This document shows positions 34,568 to 48,407 of a stretch of DNA of 64,000 bases, piece after piece. Numbering within the stretch: position 1 is the stretch's first letter; the number at the start of each line of letters is the position of its first letter. Under the pieces are notes generated by a model, which was not told the origin of the DNA, did no database searches, and saw nothing but the letters and a program-made list of their open reading frames with translations. The position numbers and the translations under genes are program-made. The stretch is from Mallotus nudiflorus (taxonomy: Eukaryota; Streptophyta; Magnoliopsida; Malpighiales; Euphorbiaceae), in NCBI GenBank assembly GCA_947683625.1, contig CANTUR010000130.1, positions 744,001 through 808,000 on the forward strand, given 5' to 3'.

Positions 34568-35927
34568 GGGCTTCTGTAGTGCCTTTAAGGTATATATACT
34601 TTTAATTTTTTAGCCATTGGATTAAAACATAAATTATAAGCCACCAGATTGAAATAAAAAAAAAAAAGACTTACAACTTGTGGGGAAGGTTACCTTCATA
34701 GTTAACAGAATATTTTCTAAAGGAATTTTTTTTTAACGATCCAAATTATAATTTATATTTATAACATCATCATTTTTAAAACTAATAGACTAAAACATAA
34801 TATATGGTGGACCATTAAATAATATATGGTTAATCATAAAATACTAAATAAAAAATATATCAGAGGATATGAATTTTATTATTTTTTGCAGTGGTTAACT
34901 ATACAATATCACAGAATATCAAGTAAAACCACAAAAGAGCATATATTTTACTAAATTCCTATATTATAGAAAAATTATAATAAAATGATGCATGGTTGAC
35001 CGCAAAATGATAGAAATATTTTAAAATTGACTTTATCGGTTTAGTTAAAAATATTCGTTTTAAATCGATTAAATTAAATGGCCTGTATTATTAGTAAAAA
35101 ATTAACGATTGAGTTTAAATTGAATCAAATTGTGTAGAAAAATCATTATTGTACAATTTTGTTCGAAATCATAAATAAATCATTAAAAATTAATCATTAT
35201 CTTCAATTAATTTGAATTCATATCTCATTAAACTTTTGTATACTATTTTTTATTTTTTTTAGAAATTCATATTTAATATAGAAGATTAATTATATTTGCA
35301 AATATTTTTTTCATATTAATTGTTAGATTTTTAAAAATTATTTTCATATGATTTATCGGGAATCTTTAAAAATAATAATAAAGTCAATATATCTCCAATA
35401 TATTCAATCAAATCATTTTGATCATTATATATTGTTATTTTCCTAATTCAAGTCATCTTTTATATTTATGACATCAACAATTTTAGAAATATTATTCTAT
35501 TTGACTTTATTTACATTAAAAAAAATAGTATCAACCACATGCATTAGATACATAATATTTATGTCACTATTGAAAATATGTATTTTTTTTTAATTGTACA
35601 AAACACAAAAAATATGTATATTTGTTTAGCAATAAAAAAATTAAATTAACCATAAAACTTGCTACAACATATAAATTTATGGTTTAACTTAAATCAACTC
35701 CTAAAGTATATAAAAATATATGTAATTTAATATGTTAACTTTACAATTTATGGTTGACCATAAAATAATATATGGTAAATCACAAATATTTAATTTAAAA
35801 TTTAAATTATAATCATAATTTTTTTAAAGATCTATAACCAATTAACTTAATATAACAGGTAATTTTTTCTTTTCAAAAAAATATTATTTAGAGGTAGCAA
35901 TACCTTTAAGGTATTGCAGAAAAATCC
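34568..35927. mobile_element. Candidate TIR DNA transposon, non-autonomous
   Basis: The left end GGGCTTCTGTAGTGCC is followed by TTTAAGGTAT. The right end, read inverted, is GGATTTTTCTGCAATACC followed by TTAAAGGTAT. Both termini therefore carry an imperfect inverted repeat with the same inner palindrome; at the right end this is ATACCTTTAAGGTAT (35900-35914). The interior (1.3 kb) is AT-rich with repeated ATGGTTGACCATAAAAT-like motifs and no transposase. Flanks are TATATA-type sequence on both sides, so a target duplication cannot be proved. Confidence 0.4.
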
Positions 35928-36180
35928 ATATATATACATGTATAAGTATCTCGTGATCAATTGATAATAGGTCTATTGATAATAAAAATTACAATGTTTA
36001 TGGTTTATTACATATTTAGTTTAACCTTTAAAATTTGACTAAAAATATCCTAATTTAGCCAATTAGCTGTAATGTATTAGCGCGATGTGCAATTTGGTTA
36101 ACAATAACAAAAACGATATACATATGATATCTAAAGTGCTTGTTGTTTAAGATAGTGCATATATATAAGTGAAAAAAAAA

Positions 36181-36290
36181 GGATAATTGCTATTTCCTCG
36201 TATTTTGACATATTACATAATTTTGTCCCTGACATTTTAAAAATATATTTATTTATCAATATAATTTGGTGAAATAAACTCATCTATCAT
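36181..36290 (+). repeat. Left terminal inverted repeat of the MULE
   Basis: About 110 bp that pair with 52455-52562 on the opposite strand. Shared landmarks are GTATTTTGA, ATATTACATAATTTT, AAAAATATATTTATT and TATAATTTGGT, in order and with equal spacing to within a few bases. Confidence 0.75.
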
Positions 36291-36710
36291 TCTATAAGGG
36301 TTTTTTTTTTTTTTTAGTCAACCATAAACGAGAGGTCAAATTGAAAAGAAAAGTCAAAAATACCCCTCCATTATCTCATTCTTTTTAGTTCTCGTTTCAC
36401 TTTGCATTCCCACAGATCATGAAGTTCGTTTAATAAGAATTCTAGTGGTATTATCATTTCTTCCATTAATAAGCAAATAACCCTTGTTGCTTGCATCTAA
36501 GCACATATTGTTTTAGGTACAAGAGGATTTCTTCCACATTGTCATTTTGAAATTCATTGTCATCTCTTTTCAAGTCACCAAAGCCATTTAATTGAGCAGA
36601 ACCATTTTTCTTTGTGCTATCTTCATATCTTCACCTCTTATTTACTGTCACTCTTCACCACCACCTGCACCTAACGGACCACCGCTACCTTCACCATCCA
36701 ACACCAACAA

Positions 36711-39700
36711 TGTCACGACCCAAAACAGGGGCCATGACCGGCGCTAGGGAACGAGAATTCTTTCGAATCCGGAACCCGTAGCAAGCCTAAAAATAAAATA
36801 AATCATGCAATAATAACCATACTCATATAATATGCAGCGGAAATAAAAATCATCATAAATATAATAATAACAGTTTCATCACTGGATTCGAATCAAACCT
36901 CATCTCATTTATATATAATCTTTTAATACAAATCCAGTTTCAATATAATACATCTCTTTAAAATAAAATACATGAAATCCAATACTTTAATTCACAACTA
37001 CTGCAGTGTCTAGATAAAATAAATAAAACTCAAGTAAATAATTTACACAAAGAAGCCGGGGCGGAAGAAATCCGGCGTATCGACCTGCTACTGAGGTCTG
37101 AAGATGTTGACTCTCCTGAAAAATAGTCAACGGAGGGGAGTCAGACCTCACTGAGTGAATTACTATAATATATATACATGCATACTAAATGACAATGCAT
37201 ACAGTCAATAATACATATCTAATATGTATATATACAGGCAAATTCACACAGATGCAGTAAAATCATTTTTATATTTTTATCTGAAAATCATCTTTTATGA
37301 AGGATCACATAGAACCCTATGATATCGCAACCTCAAAAACAGTGTTAGACAACACTCTAGCCATACAGGCTCACTTATTCCAAATATATCCTCTTATTCC
37401 ATTTAGACAATAGATTGGCCCCGAGACACTTGGTCAACCGAGCTCCAGCAGTCTAACTGCCAGTGTGATTGGCCCCGAGACACTTGGTCAACCGAGCTTC
37501 AGCAATCACACCTCCAAACCATATCTCACACATATCAATATTCACATCAAATCAATATCCACAAATAAGTTAGTAATATAGCCTAAATACTATAAGCGTA
37601 CCGGTACGTACTCGGTCCTAGTGCTGCCCACTAGGTAGCACGTTCTATTGATATCCTTCATTAATAATATAAATCATTCATTCACAAATACATGATGCAT
37701 GAATTTAAATAAAACAACAATATAAACCATATATATACTGAAAATATACCAAAAGTAAACCAGGTATATTTCGAGTATATATATGTCAAATAAATCCAAT
37801 CAAATTATAAATTAAGTTGGAAATATATTTAAAAACATTTTAAATATATTTTATTTACAAAACATGTATATAATTAAATAAATACCAAAAATAAACCAAA
37901 AATAAACCAAAAATATACTTAAATACAAATCACATTATTTATGCATTTTAATCAAAATAAAATATATATTTCTAAATCATGCACCCTAAGCATATATATA
38001 TAGTATAGTAACTCACCTAGTGCGCTCCATGAGACGGGTCCGACGGGCCTGGTCCACTAGCCCTCGGTCTCGGCGCAACTAAACAAGCAATAAATAACTG
38101 ACATCAGAATAAACCTAACAGAAAACCTAGAATTCGATCTAGAGTATTTAAACACAGAATCGATATCAGGGTTCGACCGGATATCACGTTTTACGAGAAT
38201 TCTACCAAAAATCCGGCAGAACCTCCCCTGTAAAACGGACATCTCTATACTCAAAAGAGTAGAGCCGACCCTGCAAGGAAATACACTTCGAAATACTACA
38301 CAAGGCACAATCAAAATCCCACGGTCGGACTCCAAACTACAGTCCACTGACCGGGGTCCACAAACACAGAATAATTCCAGAAATACCAAAAATATCCTTA
38401 AATCACAGAAATACATTTTATAGGTAGAAATTACATAATTAACCTTGAAACACTGTAAAAACCGATAAAAACTCATTTTATTAGTAAAACCGTATATTAT
38501 ATATATAATTGAAAATAATTCACGAAAAATAGTTTTAATTAGTTAAAAATACCAAATAATTTGTAGAAATAATTTTTATACCTTAAATAACTATTAAAAC
38601 CAATTAAATTACATTTTTAGCCAATTTAGGGTAAAATTACCAAAATACCCCTATATATATAAATATACTTAAATTACTTCAAAAATTCACCAAAAATTAT
38701 ACAATTATCCAAAATTAATTTTCTCAACATATTTATCAATAATATCAATAATTAAACTCAATTATCCAATTAATTTCAATTAAAAACACATTTAACCTAA
38801 TTTTCCCAAATTCACATAAACTTCAATAATTCAAAATAAATACATAATAATTCATAAAAATTCCAAATAAATTCCTATAATTCATTTCAACACCTAATTT
38901 AACCATAAACCCCAATTTCATAATTTAAATAATTAATTTCCGAAAATTAGAAAATAATATTAAAATATTCAAAAATACCCAAAAATCCAAACAATCTCCA
39001 AAAATTCCATAAAAATTCATACATGTAGATTAAGCTACTAGGATCAACATTTGTGAAGTGAGTTTTCATGAATCAATCAATTCGAAGCTCAAAAAATTTG
39101 AAAACCCTAATAGGCCGAAATTGAAAATTCGAAACCTAACCAATTCTAGATCAATTCAGCTCAAACCAAAGCTAGAATCACACTCACCAGAGCTCAAGGA
39201 GTCAATGAAGACTGGCAGTATCAAAAACGGTGGCCGGAATCGGTGTGATCGACGGTAGCTCGACTTTCGGCTTCTCCGGCCAAAAATGGCTTCCAGGTGT
39301 CGGAAATGGCTGCTGCAGGCGGCGAGGAAGGCTGGGGAAGGTGGTGGCACACCGGACGGCACTCTCACGGTGAGGAAACGGCATGGCAGCGACCGGACGG
39401 CGGTGAGGCTGAAGATCGGGGAAGAAGGAGACTCGGGGGCAAAATGGTAATTTTCCAAACTTTATAATTTTGACAATTTTTAATGTATATATGTATATAT
39501 ATATACTTTACACTATATAATAAAATAATATTAAATTACACACATTAAATATACACCACACACATAAAATTCAATATTTTAATAATTTATACTAAATAAA
39601 AATAATTAAATAACAATAAAACTAATAAATAATTAATAAAATATTAGGGTAATACTAAACCCTAATTAATAAATAATTACATATATACACGGTGTTTAAT

Positions 39701-39961
39701 ATTTTAAAAATATGTATGAGTTCATGCAAGTCCGAAAATATATTTAGAATAATTAATAATAAATTATTTACGTGAAAATTTCCCCGAAAATGAAAGTCCC
39801 GGGAAAATTTTACGTAAAACACTGTAAATAAAACACAGTATTTAAAATAGGTTTTAAATACATATCAACTCGTGAAAATATCATATATATATACATTCAA
39901 AATTATTAACACTGCATATCCCGGTACAGTGTAAAAATATGTAAAAACACGGGATATTACA
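36711..39961 (-). mobile_element. Solo giant LTR, copy C (short subfamily)
   Basis: A 3251-bp LTR in minus orientation, starting (minus strand) TGTAATATCCCGTG at 39961 and ending GGGTCGTGACA at 36711. The target duplication AACAA is perfect (36706-36710 and 39962-39966). Splice-like junctions on the minus strand lie at 39187 (donor, CTGGTGAGTG), 38271 (acceptor, CCTTGCAG), 38016 (donor, TAGGTGAGTT) and 37116 (acceptor, TATTTTTCAG). Two hairpin modules lie at 37410-37511. Inner distances agree closely with copy B. Confidence 0.92.
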
Positions 39962-40601
39962 AACAAACACCATCACCTACCATCTTTATCGCTACCATCA
40001 TCTGCCATCACCCATCGCCACCATCCAACACCAACAAACACTACCCATAACCATGAACATTGCCATCACTCACTGTTACCATCATCAACATCACCAATGG
40101 AAACTACCATTACCATCATCATCGCCATCATCAAATTGTATTCATGGCCAATGTATCACATCAACAAACACCACCATTAGCGACATAAGGCAGCAGAGGA
40201 AGGGAACAGGCAATTGACATAAAAGATGTACTTCGAAGGAGGAGGACGACGATAGACACAAGATGTGAAATTGGGATTTTCAGTCTTCTTTTTCTTTTAT
40301 CAAATCTGACCTTTTAAAGATCACTTTTGCTGCTTGCTTCTGTGATTTTCTTGGCTTTCTTCCTTGAAAGAAAGTGTGATCCATTTTATTTTATTTTTGT
40401 TCTTGCATTGATGAGAATCAAGAAAAGAAAAGATGAAAACAAGGTGAGCAGTGATTGTTGTGGTGCATGGAGAAGATGAAAATTACAAATGTGAGCAGTG
40501 ATTGTTTTAGTGGCTGGAGGACGTGAAAATTGAGCTGGAGGTTTCTAATGTTGCTGAGTTCTTTAACAAATTCAAAACTATGAGAGAGTGAAGGGTGGGA
40601 C

Positions 40602-41063
40602 TATCACGACCCAAACTAGGAGTCATGACCGGCGCTAGGGAACAGGAATTCTTTCAAATCCAGAATTTGTAGCAAGCCTTAGAAAATAAAATCATGCAAT
40701 AAATAAATAAAAGTATGACAGAATTAAATTTTTTCGAATCATGATATATAATAAATATTCCAAATCCTTTCATAAATGAATACATTTTCGTACAATGTTC
40801 AAATATAATTTCTCAGAGTATTTAATATCAAAATAAAATAATATTCTTCCGATACAAAAATACTACTACTGCAGTTTCTAGAATACAAATCAGAGTTCAG
40901 AAAGTACATTTACATAAAATAGCCGAAGTGGAAGAACTCTACTACTAAGGTCTGACGATATAGTATCTCCTGAAAAAAAAATATAATTGAGGGGGGTCAG
41001 ACCTCACTGAGTGAATTATTATACAAATATACATGCAATCTAAAATATATCTAATCATGCATT

Positions 41064-41097
<34 letters not shown>

Positions 41098-41728
41098 ATC
41101 ACGCATTCCACACATATGTCAACTCGGCTTATATAAATATACTAAATATAGAAAACGTTTAGTTTAATTCATGAAGGATCCATAAAACCCAAATAATAGC
41201 AACCTCAAACAACCCCATCATCACTCTAGCCATACATGCTCACTTGATTCCAAATAGAACACTTATTAAAATCTGGACAGCAAACTGGCCCCAAGACACT
41301 AAGTCGACCAAGCTCCAGCAGTCTGGCTGTTAGTGTGATTAGCCCCGAGACACTTGGTCAACCGAGCTCCAGCAATCACACTATCTATCACCTCACATCT
41401 CAATCAACCTAATAGATCATTCATTCCACTATGGACAGTAGACTGGCCCCGAGACACATAGTCAACCAAGCTCCAGCAGTCTGACTGTCAGTGTGATTGG
41501 TCCCGTAATCACACTATCTAACATACCATTAATCTTAGTCAAATTAATAAAATCAATTATAATCACCAAAATTAATTCTCACTCAACCCTTATTTATCGC
41601 ACCGGTACGTACACGGTCCTAGTGCTACCTACTAGGAAGCACGTTCTATTGATATCCTTCATTTTCATAAATCATTCATTCTGAAAATAATTAATGTAGA
41701 ACAATATTCATAATAGTGAAATCAACCG

Positions 41729-41759
<31 letters not shown>

Positions 41760-44137
41760 AAAATATACCCAGTATATATATACCTAAAATATAAATATAC
41801 CTAAAATATATATATAAATATACCTAAAATATACCCAGTATATTTCGAGTATATATATATATATATACGTCAAATAAAGTATGAAATATACTAAAGGTAA
41901 ACCATTACTATAGTTAAAAACAATTAAGTGTGTACCAATAATACAATATGCATTTACTTAAAAATGTACCTAAATATACAAAGAATATACCCTAAGTACA
42001 CAAATTACTTAATAAAACAATTATGGAATAATATTCGTTTAAATATGTATATGTACTAAAACATGCGTTTAGGTTTAACATATATTCACAATATACCAAA
42101 ATAACCTAATTTTCTAGCATGCATATATCACAAATAACCCTAAGTATACCACTAATGTGTTGGGTTTGAATTAATAATAAAACTTACATTTATTTAGAAA
42201 TATACCATAAATAAACTTAAAAACAATTTAAGTGTAGGTTTATAATATAGCATGCAATTATTTAAGAATACCCTAAAATATACCGAAACTATACCTAAAG
42301 TATGCTAATCATTAAATAAAATAATTGTAACTAAATGTACATTTAAAACATGTATATATTATTGAAATGTATTAAACATGACCTTAATCATTTAATGTGC
42401 ATATATCAAAATAACATGCATATATAAAAAAATACAACCCTAGATATGCCAAAAATATTATAATTTAAATCACTTTAAAAACATATAATGAAAATGAGAA
42501 ACCCTAAGTAATGCATCCTATATGCAATACATATATATACAGTATAATAACTCACATGGTAGCGCTCCACGAGACAGACTCGACGGGCCTAATCCATTAG
42601 GCCTCGGTCTCAGCGCAACTTGAAAAATAAAATAATAATAAAAATAACCGTCAGAATAAACTTCTAACTCTATACTTCTAGGATTACTATAGACAGATTC
42701 AATCAAGAATTCAGAATTAGACTCGGACCGGTTGTCACATTTTACGAGAAATCTATTGAAATTTCGACAGAGGTTTCTCTGTAAAATAGACATCTCCCTA
42801 CAAAAGTAGGGTCGATCTTGTATAGAAAACACACTTTGAAAATATACGATCTCACAACCCCTCAGTGGGACTCCCAAACTACAATTCTACCGACTGAGGT
42901 TCACGATTCACAATATAAACACAGAACACATTAAAATACCAAAAATACCAAAAATGCCCTTAAATACTCAAAATATAGCAAATTAGGTATTTAAAACACT
43001 GAAAATAATTATTTACCGATAATTACATAAAAACCCTAATTTTAATAAAATATTATAAAAAAAATCAACAATTCTCGATAAATTCATAAATATTGACCAA
43101 AATACATTTTTAAACTCCAAATTACACATTTAACCCTAAAACATATTAAAAACTGATAAAAACTCATTTATTTAGAAAAATTGTATATTATATATAATTT
43201 GAAAATAATTTATGAAAAATAGTTTTAATTAGTTAAAAATACTAAATAATTTGTAGAAATCATTTTTATACCTCAAATAACTATTAAAATCAATTTAATT
43301 ATATTTTTAGCCAATTAGTGCCAAATTACCAAAATACCCCTAATTATATAAATTCACTATAATTAATAAAAAATTCACCAAAAATAATATAATTACTCAA
43401 AAATTAATTTCTCAACATATAATTGAATAATCTCAATATACATACTCAATTAACCTATTAATTTCAATAAAACACATAATTAACCTAATTTTCCCAAAAA
43501 TTACATAAACTAAATAAATTCAAAATAATTATATAAAATTCACAAAAATTACAAATAAATTTATAAAATTCATTTTAACACCTATAAACACCATAAAACA
43601 CAATTTCATACTTTAAATAATTAAATTTCGAAAATTAGAAAATATTAATAAAATAATAAAAAATTCACAAAAATCAAAATAATTTTCAAAAATTATACAA
43701 AAATTCTAGGATGAAGATCAAGCTAGAGGAATAAACTTTTGTGAAGGAACTTTTTATGAATCACAAGGAATGAAGTTCAAAAAAATCAAAAACCACAAAT
43801 GGCTGAAATTGGAAACTAGCTTAAAGCGTTACCAAATCGAATTTTGAAACAAATGGAATCGTGTTCACAGGAGCTTGAGGAGCTCAAGGACACCGAAATC
43901 GTGAAAAATGGAGGCCGAAAAAGCTTGGAACGCCGGAGAGAAGAGTTTCAGCCTCTTCTTGATGCAGGAGCTACCGCCAATGCCAGGGAAGAGAGAGGAG
44001 GGCGGTGAAGCTGCTGATGGAGCTGGAAGGCCGGATGGCACACCGAAGGCCTGAAAATGGGATGACAGGCGATGAGGGTGACGGTGAGGATGGGTTTCGG
44101 GAGAGTGAGGAAGAGAGGGGGTAGTTTTAGTAAATTA

Positions 44138-44233
<96 letters not shown>

Positions 44234-44579
44234 CTTTATATTATAATATTTAATAAACTTTAATATATACACAATAAACACACACCACACATTATACACA
44301 TGCATAATTATATACTCACACACACACACACACATATATATATATACTTTTTAAATAAATAATAAACCCTAAATATATGCATATATATATATATATATAT
44401 ATATATTACACAAATGAATTATCGAAATACTAATCATTATATATATATATCAAAACCTTAATTAACATAAATTAATGATAATCAACTCAAAATCGATAAA
44501 TATTTAAATATTATCTGAAATTATTATCACTACATATCCCGATTTAAAATAAAATCATTTAAAAAATCGGGTTATAATA
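40602..44579 (-). repeat. 3' LTR (copy D) of the giant-LTR element
   Basis: This LTR is 3978 bp; on the plus strand it runs from TATCACGACCC to GGTTATAATA, both termini having lost the canonical base by a single transition. An (AT)n run of about 88 bp lies at 44142-44229. Hairpin modules lie at 41279-41516, the last one reduced. Donor-like GTGAGTTAT remains near 42555 (minus strand), while the first acceptor is mutated from CAG to CAA near 42812. Confidence 0.88.
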
Positions 44580-44594
44580 GTCTTCCCCCCTTAC
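44580..44594 (-). promoter_or_regulatory. Polypurine tract of the giant-LTR element
   Basis: On the minus strand GTAAGGGGGGAAGAC directly precedes the 3' LTR. The sequence just upstream (GAGGACGAATTTTT) is the usual context in gypsy elements of this type. Confidence 0.85.
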
Positions 44595-47500
44595 AAAAAT
44601 TCGTCCTCGAATTCCAAGAAAAGAAGGAATACAAGATCAAGGAGGAAAAAGATATGGGTAAGAAGCTCGTATCTTAACTTCAGTCTCCCAAGTAAGCTCT
44701 TTTACATTGTTGCTTCACCATAACATCTTGATCATCTGAATCTGGTTTAAACATACTTATCGAGCTTGATAATTTACAATCACAACTGATTCCTTCTTGA
44801 ACTTCAGATCTTCATTCAGTTCTACATTTTCCGACTGCAACATGTGCGAAGTGTCCAAAATATACTCTCTCAAAATCGAGACATAGTCAACTATTATGCA
44901 ATCTTACAAAGTCTCATCACACCATTTTTCGGAGACATTTTCAGAATTACAGTCTTCGATCTGAAACTCCATATCTCTGCGTCTAGGATCCGCATCACTC
45001 TTCTACCTATTAATTGTGGTCTCTAATCTTCTTTTAACCACAACAATTTTCTCCATTGCATTATGAACCATCTCATATCTATTTAAGACTTCCTTCCATA
45101 AAAGCCTCATGTAGTGTCATTCCAATACTGCTATGGTAGCTGTTATTATAAGCGAATTCTACAAGTAGCATATAATCAATCTAGCTACCTTCCAAATCCA
45201 AAACACACATCTTCAACATATCTTCCAGTGTCTTGATCGTCCTCTCAGACTTTCCATCTGTCTGAGGATAAAAAGCAGTATTGAAATCCAACTAGGTACC
45301 TATTACTTTCCGTAATTTCTGCCAAAAATCAAGAGGCAAACACTATACCTTTACCATATACAATGGACACAGGTATTCCACGCAAACACACAACATGCTT
45401 CATATGCAGCTTAGCCAACTTAGCTACTGAATAAGTGGCTTCCACTGGCCACAAATTAGCTGACTTGGTCAATCTGTCTATAGTTACCCAGATGGTATTA
45501 TATTCACCTTTCGAACGAGGTAACCAACCATAAAATCATAGCAATTCTCTCTCATTTCCACCCAAAGTTCAAAAGAGATTGAAACTTCCCAGAAGACTTC
45601 TAATGTTCAACTTTCATCGGCTGGTAATTAAACACTTAGAAATACAATCAGTCATATCCTTCTTCAATCCAACCCACTAGTATTGATCCTGAATACTATG
45701 ATACTTTTTGGTAATATCTGGATGTACACTGCAAGTTCATTCCACAACTTATATAGAATCTCTTTCTCAAATTACTACATCAACCCTGTACAATTAACTT
45801 GTGCATCCCTTATCAGCAGGTCATTCTATGGTGAAATGCTATGATGACATGCTATGATGAATGTTATGATGAAATACTGGAATGAAATGTCGTGATGAAA
45901 TGCTGTAATGAGATGCTATGATGATATGATGAAATGCTGTAATGATATCAGGTCTTTTTCAGCACTTGGAAGCTGTTCTAACAAACATCTGTTCACACAA
46001 AGTTCACATTCTTCTAAGCTATGCAGGTCATAAGAGCTATAATTCTAGAGAATTCTGTTCAGATTTCCTATGATACCCAGTTAAATCTAGAAAATTATAA
46101 ATCTCTATAGCGATAGTCAGTCTAGGCCACTCGGGTACTGCTTCGATCTTTTGTGGATCAACTTGAATACTATCCTTAAACGTCACACTTCCAAGAAAAA
46201 CAACACTCTCCACCCAATGATCACACTTCCTGAATTCAGGATAAAGCTGACATTCTCTTAGTGTCTGTAGTATGGTTCTTAAGTGATATACGTGCCCTTT
46301 CATTCACTTTGAATACGCTAGTATATCATTAATGAAGACTACTACAAATTGTTCTATAACTAATGATAACCCGACTTCAAATCAATCTTAGGAAAGAACT
46401 GTGCACTCTGTAGATGATCAAACAAGTCATTTATCCTCGGAAGAGGATACTTGTTCTTCACTGTCATCGTGTTCAGCTCTCTGCAGATAATGCACAGTCT
46501 CAGGGTATCATCCTTCTTTTTCACAACAGGATTAGCACACCCTAAGAACAAACACAAGGTCTGACAAAACCCTGGTCATACAGATCTTTTAATTGCTCCT
46601 ACAGCTTTGCAAGAGTCATTCTGTAAGGCTACATTGAAATAGGAGTTATATTAGGAACCACATCGATACATAATTCAATCTCTGTGAGGTGGTAAACCTG
46701 GCAACTCATCAGAAAACATCAAAATCTCACAGGCAATTGAAACATCTGGGAGAGACAACTTCTCCACTGAAGTACACTCGACTAAAGCCAGATATTCCTG
46801 ACAACCCTTTCACATCTCATCAAGAGCAATTTCACCTAAAAGACTAAATTCACAATAACCCTCTGAATCTCAATTCTCGGTTCAGATGCCCATATATTAA
46901 ACTTAATCCTGTAACACATAATTCTACCAGTCTCCTTTTACTCTGAGCAGTAACAACCACCGTTAATTATCTCTCCTTGAAGGTGGATAGAAGTATCTTA
47001 GAAATCCCACTTTAACTCAAATTATGTGTTGCAGTTAGAACTGACAACTTGCTATAAAGAGTACAAGAGTGTTTTATCTTCATTAGACATTTTCCCAATT
47101 CCTTCTTCAAAGCCATATTCAAACAACTGTCAAACTTGGCTAAATGCTATCAAGCTCTTATTAATCTCAGCTATCCTAGCCACAATTACTGCAAGTTCAA
47201 GTTCAAAAGGAATACTTGTATAGCTTACAATGACCACCTTAACCCTTGAATTACAGTTGGCTCTAACCTACCCCTATACTAGATAGGTGTAGTAAAGCTA
47301 AAACTATAACCACAACTTCAACTTAAAAAGACTGATTATCAATATTGTCTCTGTAACTGAAAAGATATGGAAACTCAACAGGATTCAGAATATAGGATAT
47401 ACGCAGAATTGATACATCCCAAGTTCTCTGCTGAAAAAGAAATTACATCTGATGTACGATCGATGGTTTCGACACTGTACCCTATGAAACTCCCGTTGCA

Positions 47501-47871
47501 GAAGCAACATCATCGTAATGCTAAGCCACCAGCTTCTCATTCAGTTATTCCCACTGTTAACAGCGATCATTAGGCCTTCTAACTCCATCTCTACCCCTAC
47601 ACCTAACAGGTTGCATAGGGGGTAGAACCTCATGCTCAGAAGATAAACTATCATTGATCTCATCATTTGATGGAGCGACTCACGCTCGAGGCAATCAGCA
47701 AGGAGCAAAAATAAACAAATAGTTCAACAATCACAAACATCAACAGACACCCTAATGGTTACGCGGAATCCCTAATGCAAGGAAAACTTTTCAAAGACAT
47801 GATCGAACTTAATTTAACTAAAGTAGTTCCAAAGAAAACACGACTCAACAACCTAGGTCCACATCTCTAAA
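44595..47871 (-). pseudogene. Broken gag-pol interior of the giant-LTR element
   Basis: Pol is read leftward. Reverse transcriptase begins near 46640 (VKKKDDTLRLCIICRELN, KNKYPLPRINDLFDHL, KIDLKSGYH ending near 46363). It then jumps directly to QFVVVFINDILAYSK near 46320, so roughly 55 codons between these motifs are missing and the catalytic YVDD-type box reads FIND. RNase H-side sequence follows (VFLGSVTFKDSIQVDPQKIE, 46303-46037). Integrase remnants include RLTKSANLWPVEATYS and CLRGIPVSIV near 45360-45480 and YNNSYHSSIGMTLHEAFM near 45120. The pol tail (NNVKELTWETEVKIRASYPYL) lies near 44690. Gag was not recognised between 46700 and 47871. It is not functional. Confidence 0.8.
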
Positions 47872-47889
47872 CCTAGGCTCTGATACTAA
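47872..47889 (-). promoter_or_regulatory. Primer-binding site (tRNA-iMet) of the giant-LTR element
   Basis: On the minus strand TAGTATCAGAGCCTAGG follows the LTR end. It matches the initiator-tRNA complement TGGTATCAGAGC except for one G to A change. Confidence 0.85.
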
Positions 47890-48360
47890 CTTTGTCATCA
47901 CCCAAACTAGGAGTTATGACCAGCGCTAGGGAACGGGAATTCTTTCGAATCTGGAACCCGTAGCAAGCCTTAGAAAATAAAATCATGCAATAAATAAATA
48001 AAAGTACGACAGAATTAAAATTTTTCGAATCATGATATATAATAAATATTCCAAATCCTTTCATAAATGAATACATTTTCGTACAGTGTTCAAATATAAT
48101 TTCTCAGAGTATTTAATATCAAAATAAAATAATACTCTTCCGATACAATAATACTACTACTGCAGTTTCTAGAATACAAATCAGAGTTCAGAAAGTACAT
48201 TTATATAAAATAGCCGGAACGGAAGAACACCGGTAAGGAACTCTACTACTAAGGTCTGACGATATAAGATCTCTTGAAAAAAAAATAATAATTGAGGGGG
48301 GTCAGACCTCACTGAGTGAATTATTATACTATATATACATGCAATCTAAAACATATCTAA

Positions 48361-48407
<47 letters not shown>

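Noticed and set aside
39156..39458. ORF of 100 codons on the minus strand in LTR copy C
   Set aside because: It lies in the C-rich leader of the LTR and is not kept open in the other copies.
40587..40601. 15-bp target-site duplication for the giant-LTR element
   Set aside because: Five bp lie between the right LTR and the second 15-mer, and those five match GGGAC with one change. A normal 5-bp duplication beside an older tandem repeat fits better.
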